From Thalassotalea_F euphylliae (GTDB lineage Bacteria; Pseudomonadota; Gammaproteobacteria; Enterobacterales; Alteromonadaceae): a stretch of 64,000 bases of DNA. The stretch lies in assembly GCF_042682785.1 (NCBI RefSeq), contig NZ_JBHUIB010000012.1, positions 988,176 to 1,052,175 of the forward strand, written 5' to 3'. Positions 28,288 through 37,764 of this stretch are shown piece after piece (the stretch's first letter is position 1; each line of letters starts with the position of its first letter). The position numbers were made by a program, and so were the translations under genes. The notes under the pieces are model-generated. The model did not search any database, had not been told where the DNA came from, and saw only the letters and a list, made by a program, of their open reading frames with translations.

Positions 28288-28946
28288 CAACCACAACCAT
28301 ATACCAACATGCAGAGTCAGCAAAAGCATTGCTAGTATTGGCGCATGGCGCTGGTGCAGACAAGTCGTCAGAGTTTATGGAGGCTATCGCTAGCGAGTTA
28401 CTCAAAGAAAATATCAGTGTACTTCGCTTTAACTTTCCCTATATGGATAAACGTTTGGAAGACGGGAAGAAAAGGCCTCCAGAAAGAATGCCTAAATTAT
28501 TCCCGTGCTTTGCTGAGCATATAAACTCTGTAGAAACTGGTTTGCCTATTTTTCTTGGGGGTAAATCAATGGGGGGGCGAGTTGCTGCTACTTTAACAAG
28601 TCAGCTTGAAGACGTCTCTGAGTTTTCGTTAAACAAAAAAGTCTGCGGAGTCGTTTGTCTAGGCTATCCATTCCACCCTATCGGTAAGCCGGAGACATTA
28701 CGTTTAAATCCGCTTACCGATAGAGCGTTACCGGTGAGAATTATTCAAGGGACGCGAGATGCAATGGGAAATTCTGACGAAGTTAAACAATACACGCTGC
28801 CTAGCTTAGTCAGTATTGATTGGTTGGAAGATGGAAATCATGATTTGAAGCCTCGTGTAAAATCTGGGTTTACGCACTCACAGCATATTTCAGCCGCTGC
28901 TAAATTCATTAATCATTTCGTTGAACAAGAGTTAAGTCATGCCTGA
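28284..28946 (+). CDS. Predicted alpha/beta hydrolase (COG3571 type)
   Basis: A 220-residue cytoplasmic protein with an alpha/beta hydrolase fold: VLAHGAGADKSSEFM near the start, GGKSMGGRVA as nucleophile elbow, and a C-terminal DGNHDLKPR His. It matches the uncharacterised hydrolase family seen in proteobacteria. It overlaps the LysR gene by 4 bp and the next gene by 8 bp, so it is in one operon. Confidence 0.8.
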   Translation: MTTTTIYQHAESAKALLVLAHGAGADKSSEFMEAIASELLKENISVLRFNFPYMDKRLEDGKKRPPERMPKLFPCFAEHINSVETGLPIFLGGKSMGGRVAATLTSQLEDVSEFSLNKKVCGVVCLGYPFHPIGKPETLRLNPLTDRALPVRIIQGTRDAMGNSDEVKQYTLPSLVSIDWLEDGNHDLKPRVKSGFTHSQHISAAAKFINHFVEQELSHA

Positions 28947-29319
28947 CCAACTTGTTCAGCGAATATTCGCTTGTTTTGTTGGTATTAGCGGCGCCTTTTG
29001 CGTATTATTCGGCGCTTGGCTGGCACATGCTGGCGAGCACCTACAAGCTGATATTCTCGTCCGCCTAGAAACGGCGCATTTGTATCAAGTTATTCATACG
29101 TTAGCGTTATTAGCGATTACAGTTTGGTGTCGTACCCAGCCGTCAAAGGTGTTGGTCTTTGCTCAGTCGCTAATGCTCATTGGTATAGCGTTTTTTAGTG
29201 TGAGCCTATACTTAAAAACACTGTTTGCTATGCCTGTTATTGGCAAGCTCGCTCCATTAGGTGGCATCAGCTTAGCACTCGCTTGGCTGTCTTTAATTTT
29301 TGTTGGAAATAAGAAATGA
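28939..29319 (+). CDS. DUF423 membrane protein (YgdD-like)
   Basis: A 126-residue inner-membrane protein with four hydrophobic helices and the DUF423 features GAFGAH-like start (here LFGAWLAHAGEHL) and PIGG-like loop (APLGGISLALAW). Found next to rlmM in many gammaproteobacteria. Function unknown. It overlaps rlmM by 4 bp (ATGA). Confidence 0.88.
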   Translation: MPDQLVQRIFACFVGISGAFCVLFGAWLAHAGEHLQADILVRLETAHLYQVIHTLALLAITVWCRTQPSKVLVFAQSLMLIGIAFFSVSLYLKTLFAMPVIGKLAPLGGISLALAWLSLIFVGNKK

Positions 29320-30404
29320 AAACTTCAATAGTCTTGTATTGTCGACCTGGATTCGAGAAAGAATGTGGCGCAGAAATTCAAGAGAAAGCCGCATGGAATG
29401 AAATCTATGGCTACATAGAAGTGCTCAAGAAGCAAGGGCTCGTCATGTTCCATCTTCATAATGCTGAAGACGGTGAAACGTTAATGGAAAAGTTACCATT
29501 ACGACGCCTTATTTTCGCGCGCCAATGGTTTGTCACGTTAACGGAAAAAATTGAGTTGCCGGAATACAATCGTGTTGAGGCAATTGTCGACGCTCTCGGA
29601 ACTGATTGGCAATATGCTGATTTACGTATGGAGACCGCTGATACCAATGACGGCAAAGCACTGTCTAAATTTTGTCGAAAGCTAGCGGTTCCACTTAGAC
29701 AAGCATTACGTAAAAAGAAGGTGCTCACTGAAAAGGGAGACTCAGAAGGAGCAGTACTACACGCACTTTTTTTCTCTGGCAGTGAAGTTATTTTGGGTTT
29801 TTCATTAGGCACCAACACATCACCACATGTGATGGGGATTCCACGCCTTAAGTTCCCGTCGCAGGCGCCAAGTCGCTCAACGCTGAAGTTAGATGAGGCG
29901 TTTCTTCATTTTGTGCCCAAAAAAGATTGGGATAGCAGATTAACGTCAGGCCTAAACGCTGTTGATTTAGGTGCTGCACCGGGTGGCTGGACATATCAGT
30001 TAGTTAGACGCGGCATGATGGTACAGTCGGTCGATAATGGCCCAATGGCAGAGTCATTAATGGAAACGGGGCAAGTTAAGCACTACCAATATGACGGTTT
30101 CAAGTTTAAGCCTGCTAAACAAAATGTCTATTGGTTGGTCTGTGATATGGTTGAAAAGCCTCACCGTGTCGCTTACCTGATGACTGAATGGCTGTTACAC
30201 GGCTTGTGTAAAGAGGCGATGTTTAATTTGAAGCTACCGATGAAAGGGCGCTATCAACAGGTACAAAAAGACTTACAGATGATCAAAGACAGATTTGCAG
30301 AGCATGAAGTTAAGTATGAGATGTATGCCAAACATCTATACTATGATCGTGAGGAGATCACCGTTCATGCGCGATTGTTATCTCCTCCGCCACTCGCAAA
30401 GTAA
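29316..30404 (+). CDS. rlmM: 23S rRNA 2'-O-ribose C2498 methyltransferase
   Basis: Methylates C2498 of 23S rRNA using SAM. The 362-residue length is close to E. coli RlmM. It has an N-terminal THUMP-like part and a Rossmann methyltransferase domain (NAVDLGAAPGGWTYQL) with catalytic Lys/Asp positions (CDMVEKP, NLKLPMKGR). It ends the overlapping LysR-hydrolase-DUF423-rlmM operon, followed by a terminator. Confidence 0.95.
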   Translation: MKTSIVLYCRPGFEKECGAEIQEKAAWNEIYGYIEVLKKQGLVMFHLHNAEDGETLMEKLPLRRLIFARQWFVTLTEKIELPEYNRVEAIVDALGTDWQYADLRMETADTNDGKALSKFCRKLAVPLRQALRKKKVLTEKGDSEGAVLHALFFSGSEVILGFSLGTNTSPHVMGIPRLKFPSQAPSRSTLKLDEAFLHFVPKKDWDSRLTSGLNAVDLGAAPGGWTYQLVRRGMMVQSVDNGPMAESLMETGQVKHYQYDGFKFKPAKQNVYWLVCDMVEKPHRVAYLMTEWLLHGLCKEAMFNLKLPMKGRYQQVQKDLQMIKDRFAEHEVKYEMYAKHLYYDREEITVHARLLSPPPLAK

Positions 30405-30423
30405 CTCACTTTGGTAGCTTTGA

Positions 30424-30451
30424 AAAACCAGCATTTACGCTGGTTTTTTTA
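30424..30451 (+). terminator. Rho-independent terminator after rlmM
   Basis: The stem AAAACCAGC / GCTGGTTTT with loop ATTTAC is followed by a T run, 20 bp past the rlmM stop. Confidence 0.88.
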
Positions 30452-30542
30452 TTTCTAGTCGAAAAGGGTATTATCTGCGTAACTTGTATTATAAATTAGA
30501 AAAGACATTGCAAAGCCTTAGTGCAAGTTGGAACGTGGCTGT

Positions 30543-31352
30543 ATGAGAATAAGCAAATCAGTAGTTGTTAACAAAACGAGACCACCTTTTTCACGGTTAC
30601 TGTGTCTGCTTATTGCTTTTTGTTTTGCTGGGTTTTCTGCTAACGCACATGACGAACAACCTTCTTTGTACATCCTCAATAAAGCTGCCCAACCTGTCGT
30701 CACAGTCCCTGCTGGCAGCGATTGGAAACCGTTTTCTTATATTGACGAGCAAGGGCAGCTTAAAGGGCAAGACGTTGATATTTTGCGTAGCACACTAAAC
30801 CACATGGGTTATCGGCTTACCTATATTCCTGACATTCCTCAACGGCGCTTTATTGATACAACGGGAAAGCTTGGCTTTAATGCACTGTTGGGGGCAACGT
30901 ATACCGCAGAACGCGCAGAGAAGTATCATTTTTCAGAGCCTTATCGTACAGAAAAGGTTGCAGTTTTTTTTCTTAATGAAGAGTTAGAGCAGGCTCAGTC
31001 TCTCGAAGAGCTGTTGTCACAAGGGTATGTTGGCTCTCTCAATCTTGGCGCATACTATGGTGATGAATTCGAGCACCTTCGAGTAAAGTACTACCATAGC
31101 CTCTTTCACAATGAAACGCCGCCAAGACGATTAAAGCAGCTACTTGCAGGGCGTGTAGACTTTGTCATTGATGATGTTGATAACTTCACTATCGTTTTTA
31201 CGGAAGCAGGCGTAAACGCTATGAAGCGTTCACCTTTTTACGTTATTCAGACAGAAGTGCGATTTATGTTCTCAAAAGAGCAGTTTGAAAAAAGTTTTGT
31301 GAGTCAGTTCAACGCAAACTTGGCTAATGTCTTGTCTAGAGAAACAGAATAG
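30543..31352 (+). CDS. Periplasmic solute-binding protein, SBP_bac_3 type
   Basis: A 269-residue exported protein. The signal peptide ends near GFSANA. The mature part has the family's WKPFSYIDEQGQLKGQDVDIL ligand-pocket opening and TYTAERAEKYHFSEPY. I start at the ATG at 30543 rather than the TTG five codons before. No transport partners are adjacent, as for the other member at 14414-15193. Ligand unknown. Confidence 0.8.
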   Translation: MRISKSVVVNKTRPPFSRLLCLLIAFCFAGFSANAHDEQPSLYILNKAAQPVVTVPAGSDWKPFSYIDEQGQLKGQDVDILRSTLNHMGYRLTYIPDIPQRRFIDTTGKLGFNALLGATYTAERAEKYHFSEPYRTEKVAVFFLNEELEQAQSLEELLSQGYVGSLNLGAYYGDEFEHLRVKYYHSLFHNETPPRRLKQLLAGRVDFVIDDVDNFTIVFTEAGVNAMKRSPFYVIQTEVRFMFSKEQFEKSFVSQFNANLANVLSRETE

Positions 31353-31384
31353 CGATTATCCAATATGACTAATGAACAGAGATA

Positions 31385-31412
31385 AAAAAACCGACGCTAG
31401 CGTCGGTTTTTT
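31385..31412. terminator. Bidirectional terminator between convergent genes
   Basis: A near-perfect palindrome AAAAAACCGACGC / GCGTCGGTTTTTT sits between the solute-binding gene and the convergent isocitrate dehydrogenase gene. Confidence 0.9.
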
Positions 31413-31437
31413 GTTTTAAGCGTTAATCGTTAATAGA

Positions 31438-32445
31438 TTATAAACGTTCTAATACTGCTTCTGTGAAGTCAGTTGTACCGTGCTCGCCACCTAGATCGCG
31501 AGTCGTGCGGTCACCCGTCTCAATCACTTCCGTGATCGCTTTACGGATTGCGTCAGCCTTGTCACCCATTTCTAGGTACTCTAGCATTTGAATCGCTGCA
31601 AGAATAACAGATGTTGGGTTTGCTAAGTTTTTACCCGCGATATCAGGAGCACTACCGTGTACCGCTTCAAAAATTGCGCAGTCTTTACCGATGTTTGCGC
31701 CAGGTGCCATACCTAAGCCACCAACTAAACCTGCACATAGGTCAGATAGAATGTCACCAAACAAGTTCGTTGTAACGATAACGTCGAACTGCTCAGGGTT
31801 CATCACTAGCTGCATACAACAGTTATCTACAATCATCTCTGCTGATTCGATATCCGGGTAACGCTCACCAACTTCACGCGCTACTTTTAAGAAAAGGCCA
31901 GACGTTGATTTAAGGATGTTAGCTTTGTGAACCGCTGTTACCTTCTTGCGGCCTTCTTTACGCGCAGTTTCATAGGCGAACTCAACAATACGCTCTGCAC
32001 CTTCACGAGTGATTAAGCTCATTGCTTCCGCTTGTGCGCCGTCTTCTGTCACTGTTTGGCCAAGACCAGAGTACATACCTTGCGTGTTTTCACGAATAGT
32101 GATGATATCAATATTCTCGTAACGTGCTTTTGTACCTTTGAATGACAGTACAGGGCGAACATTCGCGTATAGTTGAAATTGCTTACGCAATGTTACGTTA
32201 ATTGACGTGAAGCCTTCACCAACAGGTGTTGTTAATGGGCCTTTTAGTGTAATTTTGTTTTTCTTGATAAGTTCCAATGTTTCTTCTGGAACTAGCTCGC
32301 CATGCTTTTCTAAAGCGACTAAACCTGCATCAGCGTATTCGTATTCGAAATCACAACCTGCTTTGTCTAAAACTTTGATTGTAGCGTCAATGATATCTGG
32401 ACCGATACCGTCACCAGGAATAACTGTGATAGTTTGCTTAGCCAT
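31438..32445 (-). CDS. Isocitrate dehydrogenase, NAD-type
   Basis: A 335-residue beta-decarboxylating dehydrogenase. It has VIPGDGIGPDI at the start, the substrate motif INVTLRKQFQLYANVRP, and GSAPDIAGKNLANPTS at the C-terminal site. The short length and the absence of the large NADP-enzyme insertions indicate the NAD-dependent class related to the mitochondrial enzyme. Isopropylmalate dehydrogenase is less likely given the SINVTLRK segment. It marks the left host flank of the mobile element. Confidence 0.88.
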   Translation of the reverse strand: MAKQTITVIPGDGIGPDIIDATIKVLDKAGCDFEYEYADAGLVALEKHGELVPEETLELIKKNKITLKGPLTTPVGEGFTSINVTLRKQFQLYANVRPVLSFKGTKARYENIDIITIRENTQGMYSGLGQTVTEDGAQAEAMSLITREGAERIVEFAYETARKEGRKKVTAVHKANILKSTSGLFLKVAREVGERYPDIESAEMIVDNCCMQLVMNPEQFDVIVTTNLFGDILSDLCAGLVGGLGMAPGANIGKDCAIFEAVHGSAPDIAGKNLANPTSVILAAIQMLEYLEMGDKADAIRKAITEVIETGDRTTRDLGGEHGTTDFTEAVLERL

Positions 32446-32795
32446 TTAAAATACCTTTAAAAGATGTGAATAGGGGGTATTCAAAGCATAGTTGAACAGT
32501 AAAAAAATACTCGCTTGTCCAACCACTTCGAAAAATTGCGCGATTTATACCATGGCTTACACATGTAAGCCAGTATTAAAACTTTCAAAAGTGCTTTTAA
32601 TTGTCGGGATTTGTTGTGAAATGTTGTTAATTAACGATTTGTACCATGTCGCTAAATTGCTTATAGGCCACGTTTCCAATGGCGGTTAATTGCCCGTTTG
32701 TAAACAGGAGAGGGGTACATTCTTCTTGCGTGGAATTTACTTTTATACGTTTTGTCTGTTATGATGCTTTTATGCAAGTAAAACGGGGCGTTCAG
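32446..32795. other. Left junction region of the element
   Basis: These 350 bp lie between isocitrate dehydrogenase and the recombinase start. They must contain the dehydrogenase promoter, the left attachment site and the recombinase promoter. An 8-bp inverted repeat (GGCTTACA / TGTAAGCC) is at 32554-32571. I could not find a direct repeat shared with the right end, so the exact boundary is unknown. Confidence 0.5.
32736..32765 (+). promoter_or_regulatory. Probable promoter of the recombinase gene
   Basis: The -35-like TTTACT and -10 TATGAT are spaced 18 bp. Transcription would begin near 32772, which makes the upstream ATGs untranslated or leaderless and favours the ATG at 32796. Confidence 0.45.
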
Positions 32796-34481
32796 ATGGA
32801 TAAAACAATCAAGCCAGCGTACTTATACAGTCGGGTTAGTTCTCAGCAACAAGCTTCATTCGGTCAAGGTCTTGAGCGACAAATAGAACAAGCTGAAACG
32901 TTTTTGAAGTCATACAACGAGCGACACGATACACAGTACGAAATTCAAGACTCAATTGTCGATGAGGGTGTTTCTGCATTCAGTGGCGCGAACATCAAAG
33001 ACGATGCGGGTTTAGGGCGTTTTCTAGCAGCAGCTCGCGCTGGCAAAATCCCTCAAGATTCGCTCTTGATTATTGAAGCGCCTGATCGCCTGTCGCGTCT
33101 CGGAATAACTAAAGGTCAGGCGATATTTAATGAGTTAGCCGATTTAAAGATCAATGTCGCGCTTGTGCGCTTTGGTGTTGTGATCGACCATAAACAAGGT
33201 AATGAGCTTACATCATCGTTGATTATCGTTGTCGGTTTATATCTAGGTCGACTTGAATCTGAACAAAAATCAGAGCGAATAAAAGCGACTAAAGCTCGTC
33301 AAATACTTGAAGCCCGCCAGAACAAAACAGCATTGCGTCAGCCTCCATTCTGGCTTGAACGTAATGACAAAGAATTCATTTTAACGCCTGAGCGACAACG
33401 AGAAATAAACAAGATATTTGATTTACGTCTTGCTGGCGTAGGTGTAACTGAGCTTTTCAAAAAGATGAATGAAATAGGCGTCAAAGCTGCAAAGGGAAAG
33501 CCTTTCACCAAAGCGTCGATGGTTAGTTTATTAAAGAACCGGAGATTGATTGGAGAATACCAGCCCAAGACAACGACTAAAGACGAGAACGGAAAACGTG
33601 TTGATACAAACGTTGGTGATGTAATTCGCGATTACTTTCCGGTTGTAATCGATGAAGATAAATTCAATGCGGTTCAAAACACGTTCGGTAAGCTTACTGC
33701 TGGCGTTAAATCTGATTTCAGAAACGTGTTCAGGGGGCTTGCTTTGTGTCCGTCTTGCGGCGGTCGTTTATCGCTATCAATCGGTAATACAACAACTAAA
33801 CAGGAACGCTTGTATTACTTACGCTGCAATGAACGTTCTAACAGGGGGACGTGTGATCAAAAACGTATCCCATTCAATAAGGTTCAATCTCACATCTTGG
33901 ATGCAGTTAAACATATTCAGTTCAAGCCCACTGAGCGGGACGATTCAAAAGAACATGAGCTTCAATCTAAGGAGTTCGAACTGACTCAGATCATTAAACA
34001 GAACGCTGCTGATGTAATGTTATTGTCTGGTGTAGCTAGAACGATGTTATTTGATGAAATACAAAAAGTTCAGTCAGAGCTTGATTTGGTGCAAGCTGAA
34101 CTGAATCAAATCAGATCAGAACGCATTCAGGACACTGATACAGCACATGAAAGGTTCAAACAGTTAACGCCTGATACAGCGGAAAATAGACAGCAAATTA
34201 ACGCTCTATTACAACAATTCATTGATTCAATTGTACCTACAAAGGATCACGTTCTGATTAAGTTCAAGAATCAGTCTAGTGGTTTCTTGGTTGAATACGG
34301 TGTTGAACCTGAACGAGTGCAAAATATGCATCATTCGGACTTATCCGGAATGGGGGCAATGGTATTTAATCAAAGACTTGACTCATTCGATGCTTCCGAG
34401 CGTGAAGAAGTTTTACGTTCACGTATCGAGTTGTACAAAACACTTAGCAAATTCGCTGGCATTCTTGCCGAAAAGCAATAA
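32796..34481 (+). CDS. Large serine recombinase (integrase)
   Basis: A site-specific recombinase that would integrate and excise the element. The N-terminal resolvase domain has the catalytic Ser in LYSRVSS and the EAPDRLSRLG active-site segment. A recombinase domain follows, then a zinc ribbon (CPSCGG ... CNERSNRGTC). A coiled-coil and C-terminal DNA-binding part complete it. The frame is open from 32679, but the promoter position and the family's usual start support the ATG at 32796 (561 residues); 32772 is an alternative. It is the leftmost element gene. Confidence 0.93.
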   Translation: MDKTIKPAYLYSRVSSQQQASFGQGLERQIEQAETFLKSYNERHDTQYEIQDSIVDEGVSAFSGANIKDDAGLGRFLAAARAGKIPQDSLLIIEAPDRLSRLGITKGQAIFNELADLKINVALVRFGVVIDHKQGNELTSSLIIVVGLYLGRLESEQKSERIKATKARQILEARQNKTALRQPPFWLERNDKEFILTPERQREINKIFDLRLAGVGVTELFKKMNEIGVKAAKGKPFTKASMVSLLKNRRLIGEYQPKTTTKDENGKRVDTNVGDVIRDYFPVVIDEDKFNAVQNTFGKLTAGVKSDFRNVFRGLALCPSCGGRLSLSIGNTTTKQERLYYLRCNERSNRGTCDQKRIPFNKVQSHILDAVKHIQFKPTERDDSKEHELQSKEFELTQIIKQNAADVMLLSGVARTMLFDEIQKVQSELDLVQAELNQIRSERIQDTDTAHERFKQLTPDTAENRQQINALLQQFIDSIVPTKDHVLIKFKNQSSGFLVEYGVEPERVQNMHHSDLSGMGAMVFNQRLDSFDASEREEVLRSRIELYKTLSKFAGILAEKQ

Positions 34482-34495
34482 ATCAACGCTTCTCT

Positions 34496-34540
34496 GTGAA
34501 ATCTGTAAAGTAACTACTCTGATACTTTTACAGATTTCAC
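34496..34540. repeat. Inverted repeat after the recombinase gene
   Basis: A perfect 14-bp inverted repeat, GTGAAATCTGTAAA at 34496-34509 and its complement at 34527-34540, with a 17-bp spacer. The inner 8 bp and the spacing are repeated at 40991-41023. It could be a terminator stem (no T tract), an operator, or a recombination site. Confidence 0.8.
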
Positions 34541-34598
34541 GTAGCTTCTCGCTACAAACCCTTAAAATCCCACCTTTCACAGTCAATGAGGTAAATCT

Positions 34599-34751
34599 AT
34601 GACTCAGCCACGCGTAAAAATTAATCCTGAGAATATTGAACTGGTTAATTCACTATACCCGAACGACGATAAAACCTTAGTTAGTCGCATTAATAAAATA
34701 CTCACATCAGCGCTTCGGAAAGAAGCTGAACGACAGAAGAAATCTCGATAA
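34599..34751 (+). CDS. Small basic protein, probable ribbon-helix-helix type
   Basis: A 50-residue protein starting MTQPRVKINPENIELV, with GAGGT at good spacing before the ATG. A short beta-like N-terminal strand (PRVKI) followed by two predicted helices is the layout of ribbon-helix-helix DNA-binding proteins. The C-terminus is rich in Lys and Arg. Placed right after the integrase, it could be an excision factor or regulator. That role is inferred from size, fold pattern and position only. Confidence 0.55.
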   Translation: MTQPRVKINPENIELVNSLYPNDDKTLVSRINKILTSALRKEAERQKKSR

Positions 34752-34889
34752 TACCTTTGAGGTTATTTTGTTTGAAATTACTTATGTTTAACAATCAAAT
34801 GAGATGATTAAGCACTATGAAAATCTCATTTGTCTGGTATAAATACTGAATTGGAGAGCCAAAACTAATTGATAGGGACACATTAATTA

Positions 34890-35912
34890 ATGTCAGACTT
34901 AACAACTAACGAGAGACGATTGTTAGAAACTTATTTTGTGATGGGGGGAGGGTACTTTTTAGAATTTAGTAATAACAGCTTAGCTGATTTCGTTTCTCAA
35001 TCTATCAACGTCGATTTATATTCCGAAAAATACAATAGAGACTCTGGCTCAAAAGCCAATAGAATGCGTGCGCTTTGGGATCTAGAATCAAATTATATTG
35101 TAGGAAAGCTAGTTAAAGACATTATTGAAGATGATGATGACAAAGGCTTGTTTAGCTTGAATCATCCAGAGAGAGATATCAAATTAAGGGAACGTTGCTT
35201 AGACATAGCTAAACGTTTAATGTTTACGCCTGATTCTAGAGTACCTCAGTCATCAGCGGTCGGAGTGTTTCCTCCGGTTCAAGAGAAACCTGATTTTAAC
35301 CAATTAAAGTCGAATATTTTTGGTAACGCCCAAACTCAGCGACCTCGTTCGACACCTCAACCTGTATTTAATCCTGATCAAAAAACTCCACCGCAATCAT
35401 GGACTCAGCCAGCATTCACGCCTCCCAAACAGAATCAACAACCTCAGCATGTGAATCCTCAAGCATCTCAAAAAGATAAAGTGTTTATAGTTCATGGACG
35501 TGACGAACATGTAAAAGAGCAAGTAGCTCGGTTTGTTGAACAGTTAGACCTAGAAGCGATTATCCTGCATGAGCAATCAAGCGGTAGCGATACAATTATC
35601 GAGAAAATAGAGAGGTATTCTGAGCAAGCTAGCTACGGCATCGTTATATATACACCCTGTGATACTGGAGGCTTGCAAGGAGAGTCTCACTTGAAAAATA
35701 GGGCTCGCCAAAACGTTGTATTCGAACACGGGTATTTAATGGCTAAATTGAACCGTAAAAACGTCACCGCCTTGATAAAAGGGGATGTAGAAATTCCCAA
35801 TGATATTAGTGGGGTCGTATACGAAAAAATAGATGCCGGAGGAGCATGGAAGTTAAAACTTGCAAAGGAAATGAAAGATGCAGGCTGTTCAATTGATATG
35901 AACAAACTTTAG
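34890..35912 (+). CDS. TIR-like (CAP12/PCTIR type) effector protein
   Basis: A 340-residue protein in three parts. The N-terminal ~110 residues carry a GGGYFLEFSN / GSKANRMRALW pattern that I recall from antiviral TIR-type proteins. A Pro/Gln-rich linker spans ~125-190. A C-terminal TIR-like nucleotide-binding domain begins with VFIVHGRDEHVKEQVA and has the probable catalytic Glu in VVFEHGYLMAKL. Such domains cleave NAD+ or bind nucleotides in abortive-infection systems. A neighbouring HEPN gene supports a defence role. No cyclase or separate sensor is adjacent. Confidence 0.82.
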   Translation: MSDLTTNERRLLETYFVMGGGYFLEFSNNSLADFVSQSINVDLYSEKYNRDSGSKANRMRALWDLESNYIVGKLVKDIIEDDDDKGLFSLNHPERDIKLRERCLDIAKRLMFTPDSRVPQSSAVGVFPPVQEKPDFNQLKSNIFGNAQTQRPRSTPQPVFNPDQKTPPQSWTQPAFTPPKQNQQPQHVNPQASQKDKVFIVHGRDEHVKEQVARFVEQLDLEAIILHEQSSGSDTIIEKIERYSEQASYGIVIYTPCDTGGLQGESHLKNRARQNVVFEHGYLMAKLNRKNVTALIKGDVEIPNDISGVVYEKIDAGGAWKLKLAKEMKDAGCSIDMNKL

Positions 35913-36111
35913 TAATTATCGAGCTTAATAAATACATGAAGTTCGAAGAGTAGTTACACCTATAACTTTAGTTTTTACCTAATTAATAGACAAAGCTTTA
36001 TAAAGCCCTTTAAATTATATTTTATAAAAGGTTTTTATGTGGTCATTTGTAGGTAATCCTTTATGTTATAATAGGTTATTGTTATGTAAAATCATTGTCT
36101 TGTGTTTTTAA

Positions 36112-36930
36112 ATGTCTAAAAGTGGGAAAGTTTTTAAATTTATAATGAATGTTTCTGATAATATAAAGAAAACTGTTTCGTTTTTGCGCAAAAATCTATT
36201 GAAGTGTATAGAGTATGGACTTTTAGTGAGTGCGTTATCAGCTTACTCATTTTTTATGTTTATCGATCCACTTATGGATCTAGATTTTCAAGAAGTCTTG
36301 GACGTTTGGTATCGTTGGCAGTCGTTAAATGTGGGTGTACTTGCGTTCGTATCGAGTGTCATATTTTACAAATCAACTAAATACGCCACGAATAAACAAA
36401 CAGAAAGAAACTTTATTGCTGCGAAATCAGTTTTGCCCAATGCCTTGAGTGAACTAACTCAATACAATACAGAAGCTTTCGAGATTTGGGCTCATAAAGA
36501 ACGGTCTCTAGTCGCTAGTGGACATGGCATAACTAGAGTTGATCCAGAGTCTCTAATAGCGCCCCCTCTGCCCGAAGAAATTCATCTGGTATTCAAGAAT
36601 TGTATATCACATGCGCCAAAGGCTGTTGGAGCGGAGCTTGCTGTCATTCTACAGCAATTGCAGATCATTAACGCCAGAACAAAATCTCTGATAGATGAAT
36701 CTGAAAGTAATGCAAGTAGCATTGAGTGGGTGCATAGTAACATTTGGCGGCTGTCTAGGTTGCAAGCAGCTGTTAATCAGCTATTTTCGTTTGCTAGATC
36801 CCAATCCGATTTCGATGATTCTCCAATCAACCATCAAGACATCGTTACAGGTCTTATGAATATCTCTAGGAATGGACATCAATTTACTTCTGATAGAGTT
36901 ATCGAGAGATATAGACCAAATCCAGAATAG
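36112..36930 (+). CDS. Unrecognised protein with two N-terminal membrane segments
   Basis: A 272-residue protein. Two hydrophobic segments (about residues 37-55 and 74-92) suggest membrane anchoring, and the remaining ~180 residues are helical and cytoplasmic. The start could also be the Met at 36145. No family recognised. It sits between the TIR and HEPN genes, so it is probably cargo and may be a membrane-acting effector, but nothing visible proves that. Confidence 0.6.
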   Translation: MSKSGKVFKFIMNVSDNIKKTVSFLRKNLLKCIEYGLLVSALSAYSFFMFIDPLMDLDFQEVLDVWYRWQSLNVGVLAFVSSVIFYKSTKYATNKQTERNFIAAKSVLPNALSELTQYNTEAFEIWAHKERSLVASGHGITRVDPESLIAPPLPEEIHLVFKNCISHAPKAVGAELAVILQQLQIINARTKSLIDESESNASSIEWVHSNIWRLSRLQAAVNQLFSFARSQSDFDDSPINHQDIVTGLMNISRNGHQFTSDRVIERYRPNPE

Positions 36931-37008
36931 AAGTTTAACGAATACCTATAAAGTGTGAATGTTTCGTTCTCTATAGATATCCACGGAATAAATTAAAAAG
37001 GACTACGG

Positions 37009-37734
37009 GTGTACACTAAAAAGGCAAACTACGAGGAGAAGCAGTTAGAGCTGAATGATCTTCGTACTAAGTTTGATTATGAGCTTAAGTACTTAACAGA
37101 ATACCTTTCGTTTACGAATGATTTAGAGCACAAGAAGAACGAACAATTAACTCAATTGATGTCGGAAGACGCTGCTGAGAACGAAGATGCAGAGGCTATT
37201 CTACAAAGCATATTTGAGAAAGAAAAAGATGCTTTATTAAGTTATTACCATCATTCCGCAATTGTTCTAATCTACACGATCTTTGAAAGTATTTTGGCTG
37301 ATGTATGCTCAGAGGTTCAACGGTTCGCTAGAGCCGGGTTTACTCATAATTGTTTAGTAAGTGGCAGCTTAATTGGGAAGTCAAAAACTTACCTTGAATT
37401 AACTACAGACTTGCCATTTGAGCTTATTCAAGGCGAGTGGGCGAAGATTGGACAGTTTCAAAAATTGAGAAACATGATTGTTCATCAGAATTCTTGTTTT
37501 TCAGGCTCTGAGGCAAAAGTTAATAACCAGAAAGATCAGATTCGAAATAACTTTAATTCAATCAAAATTTCAGATACTTACAATAGATTCTATATTTTAG
37601 ATGACAGCTTGGTTTCCGAGTTTATTGAGCTTATCAAGACATTCATTAGTAAAATTATCGAATACCTTGAGTCTGTGGTATTTATGGTTGAAAGACCTAA
37701 TATCACAATAGATATGGAAGATTTGCCGTTCTAG
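37009..37734 (+). CDS. HEPN-domain protein
   Basis: A 241-residue protein starting at GTG with AAGGA upstream. A charged coiled-coil-like N-terminus (~1-75) leads into a helical domain. A conserved-looking segment in it, AIVLIYTIFESILADVC, is followed by LRNMIVH (Arg154-x4-His159), the RNase signature of HEPN domains. HEPN proteins of this kind cut RNA in toxin and abortive-infection systems. No antitoxin-like small gene is directly adjacent. Confidence 0.7.
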   Translation: MYTKKANYEEKQLELNDLRTKFDYELKYLTEYLSFTNDLEHKKNEQLTQLMSEDAAENEDAEAILQSIFEKEKDALLSYYHHSAIVLIYTIFESILADVCSEVQRFARAGFTHNCLVSGSLIGKSKTYLELTTDLPFELIQGEWAKIGQFQKLRNMIVHQNSCFSGSEAKVNNQKDQIRNNFNSIKISDTYNRFYILDDSLVSEFIELIKTFISKIIEYLESVVFMVERPNITIDMEDLPF

Positions 37735-37764
37735 CTAATTGTTAGCCGATAATGAATTTTAGAT

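Noticed and set aside
34279..34602. Frame of 107 codons overlapping the end of the recombinase gene
   Set aside because: It overlaps the recombinase by 200 bp in another frame, has no ribosome binding site and covers the inverted repeat at 34496-34540.
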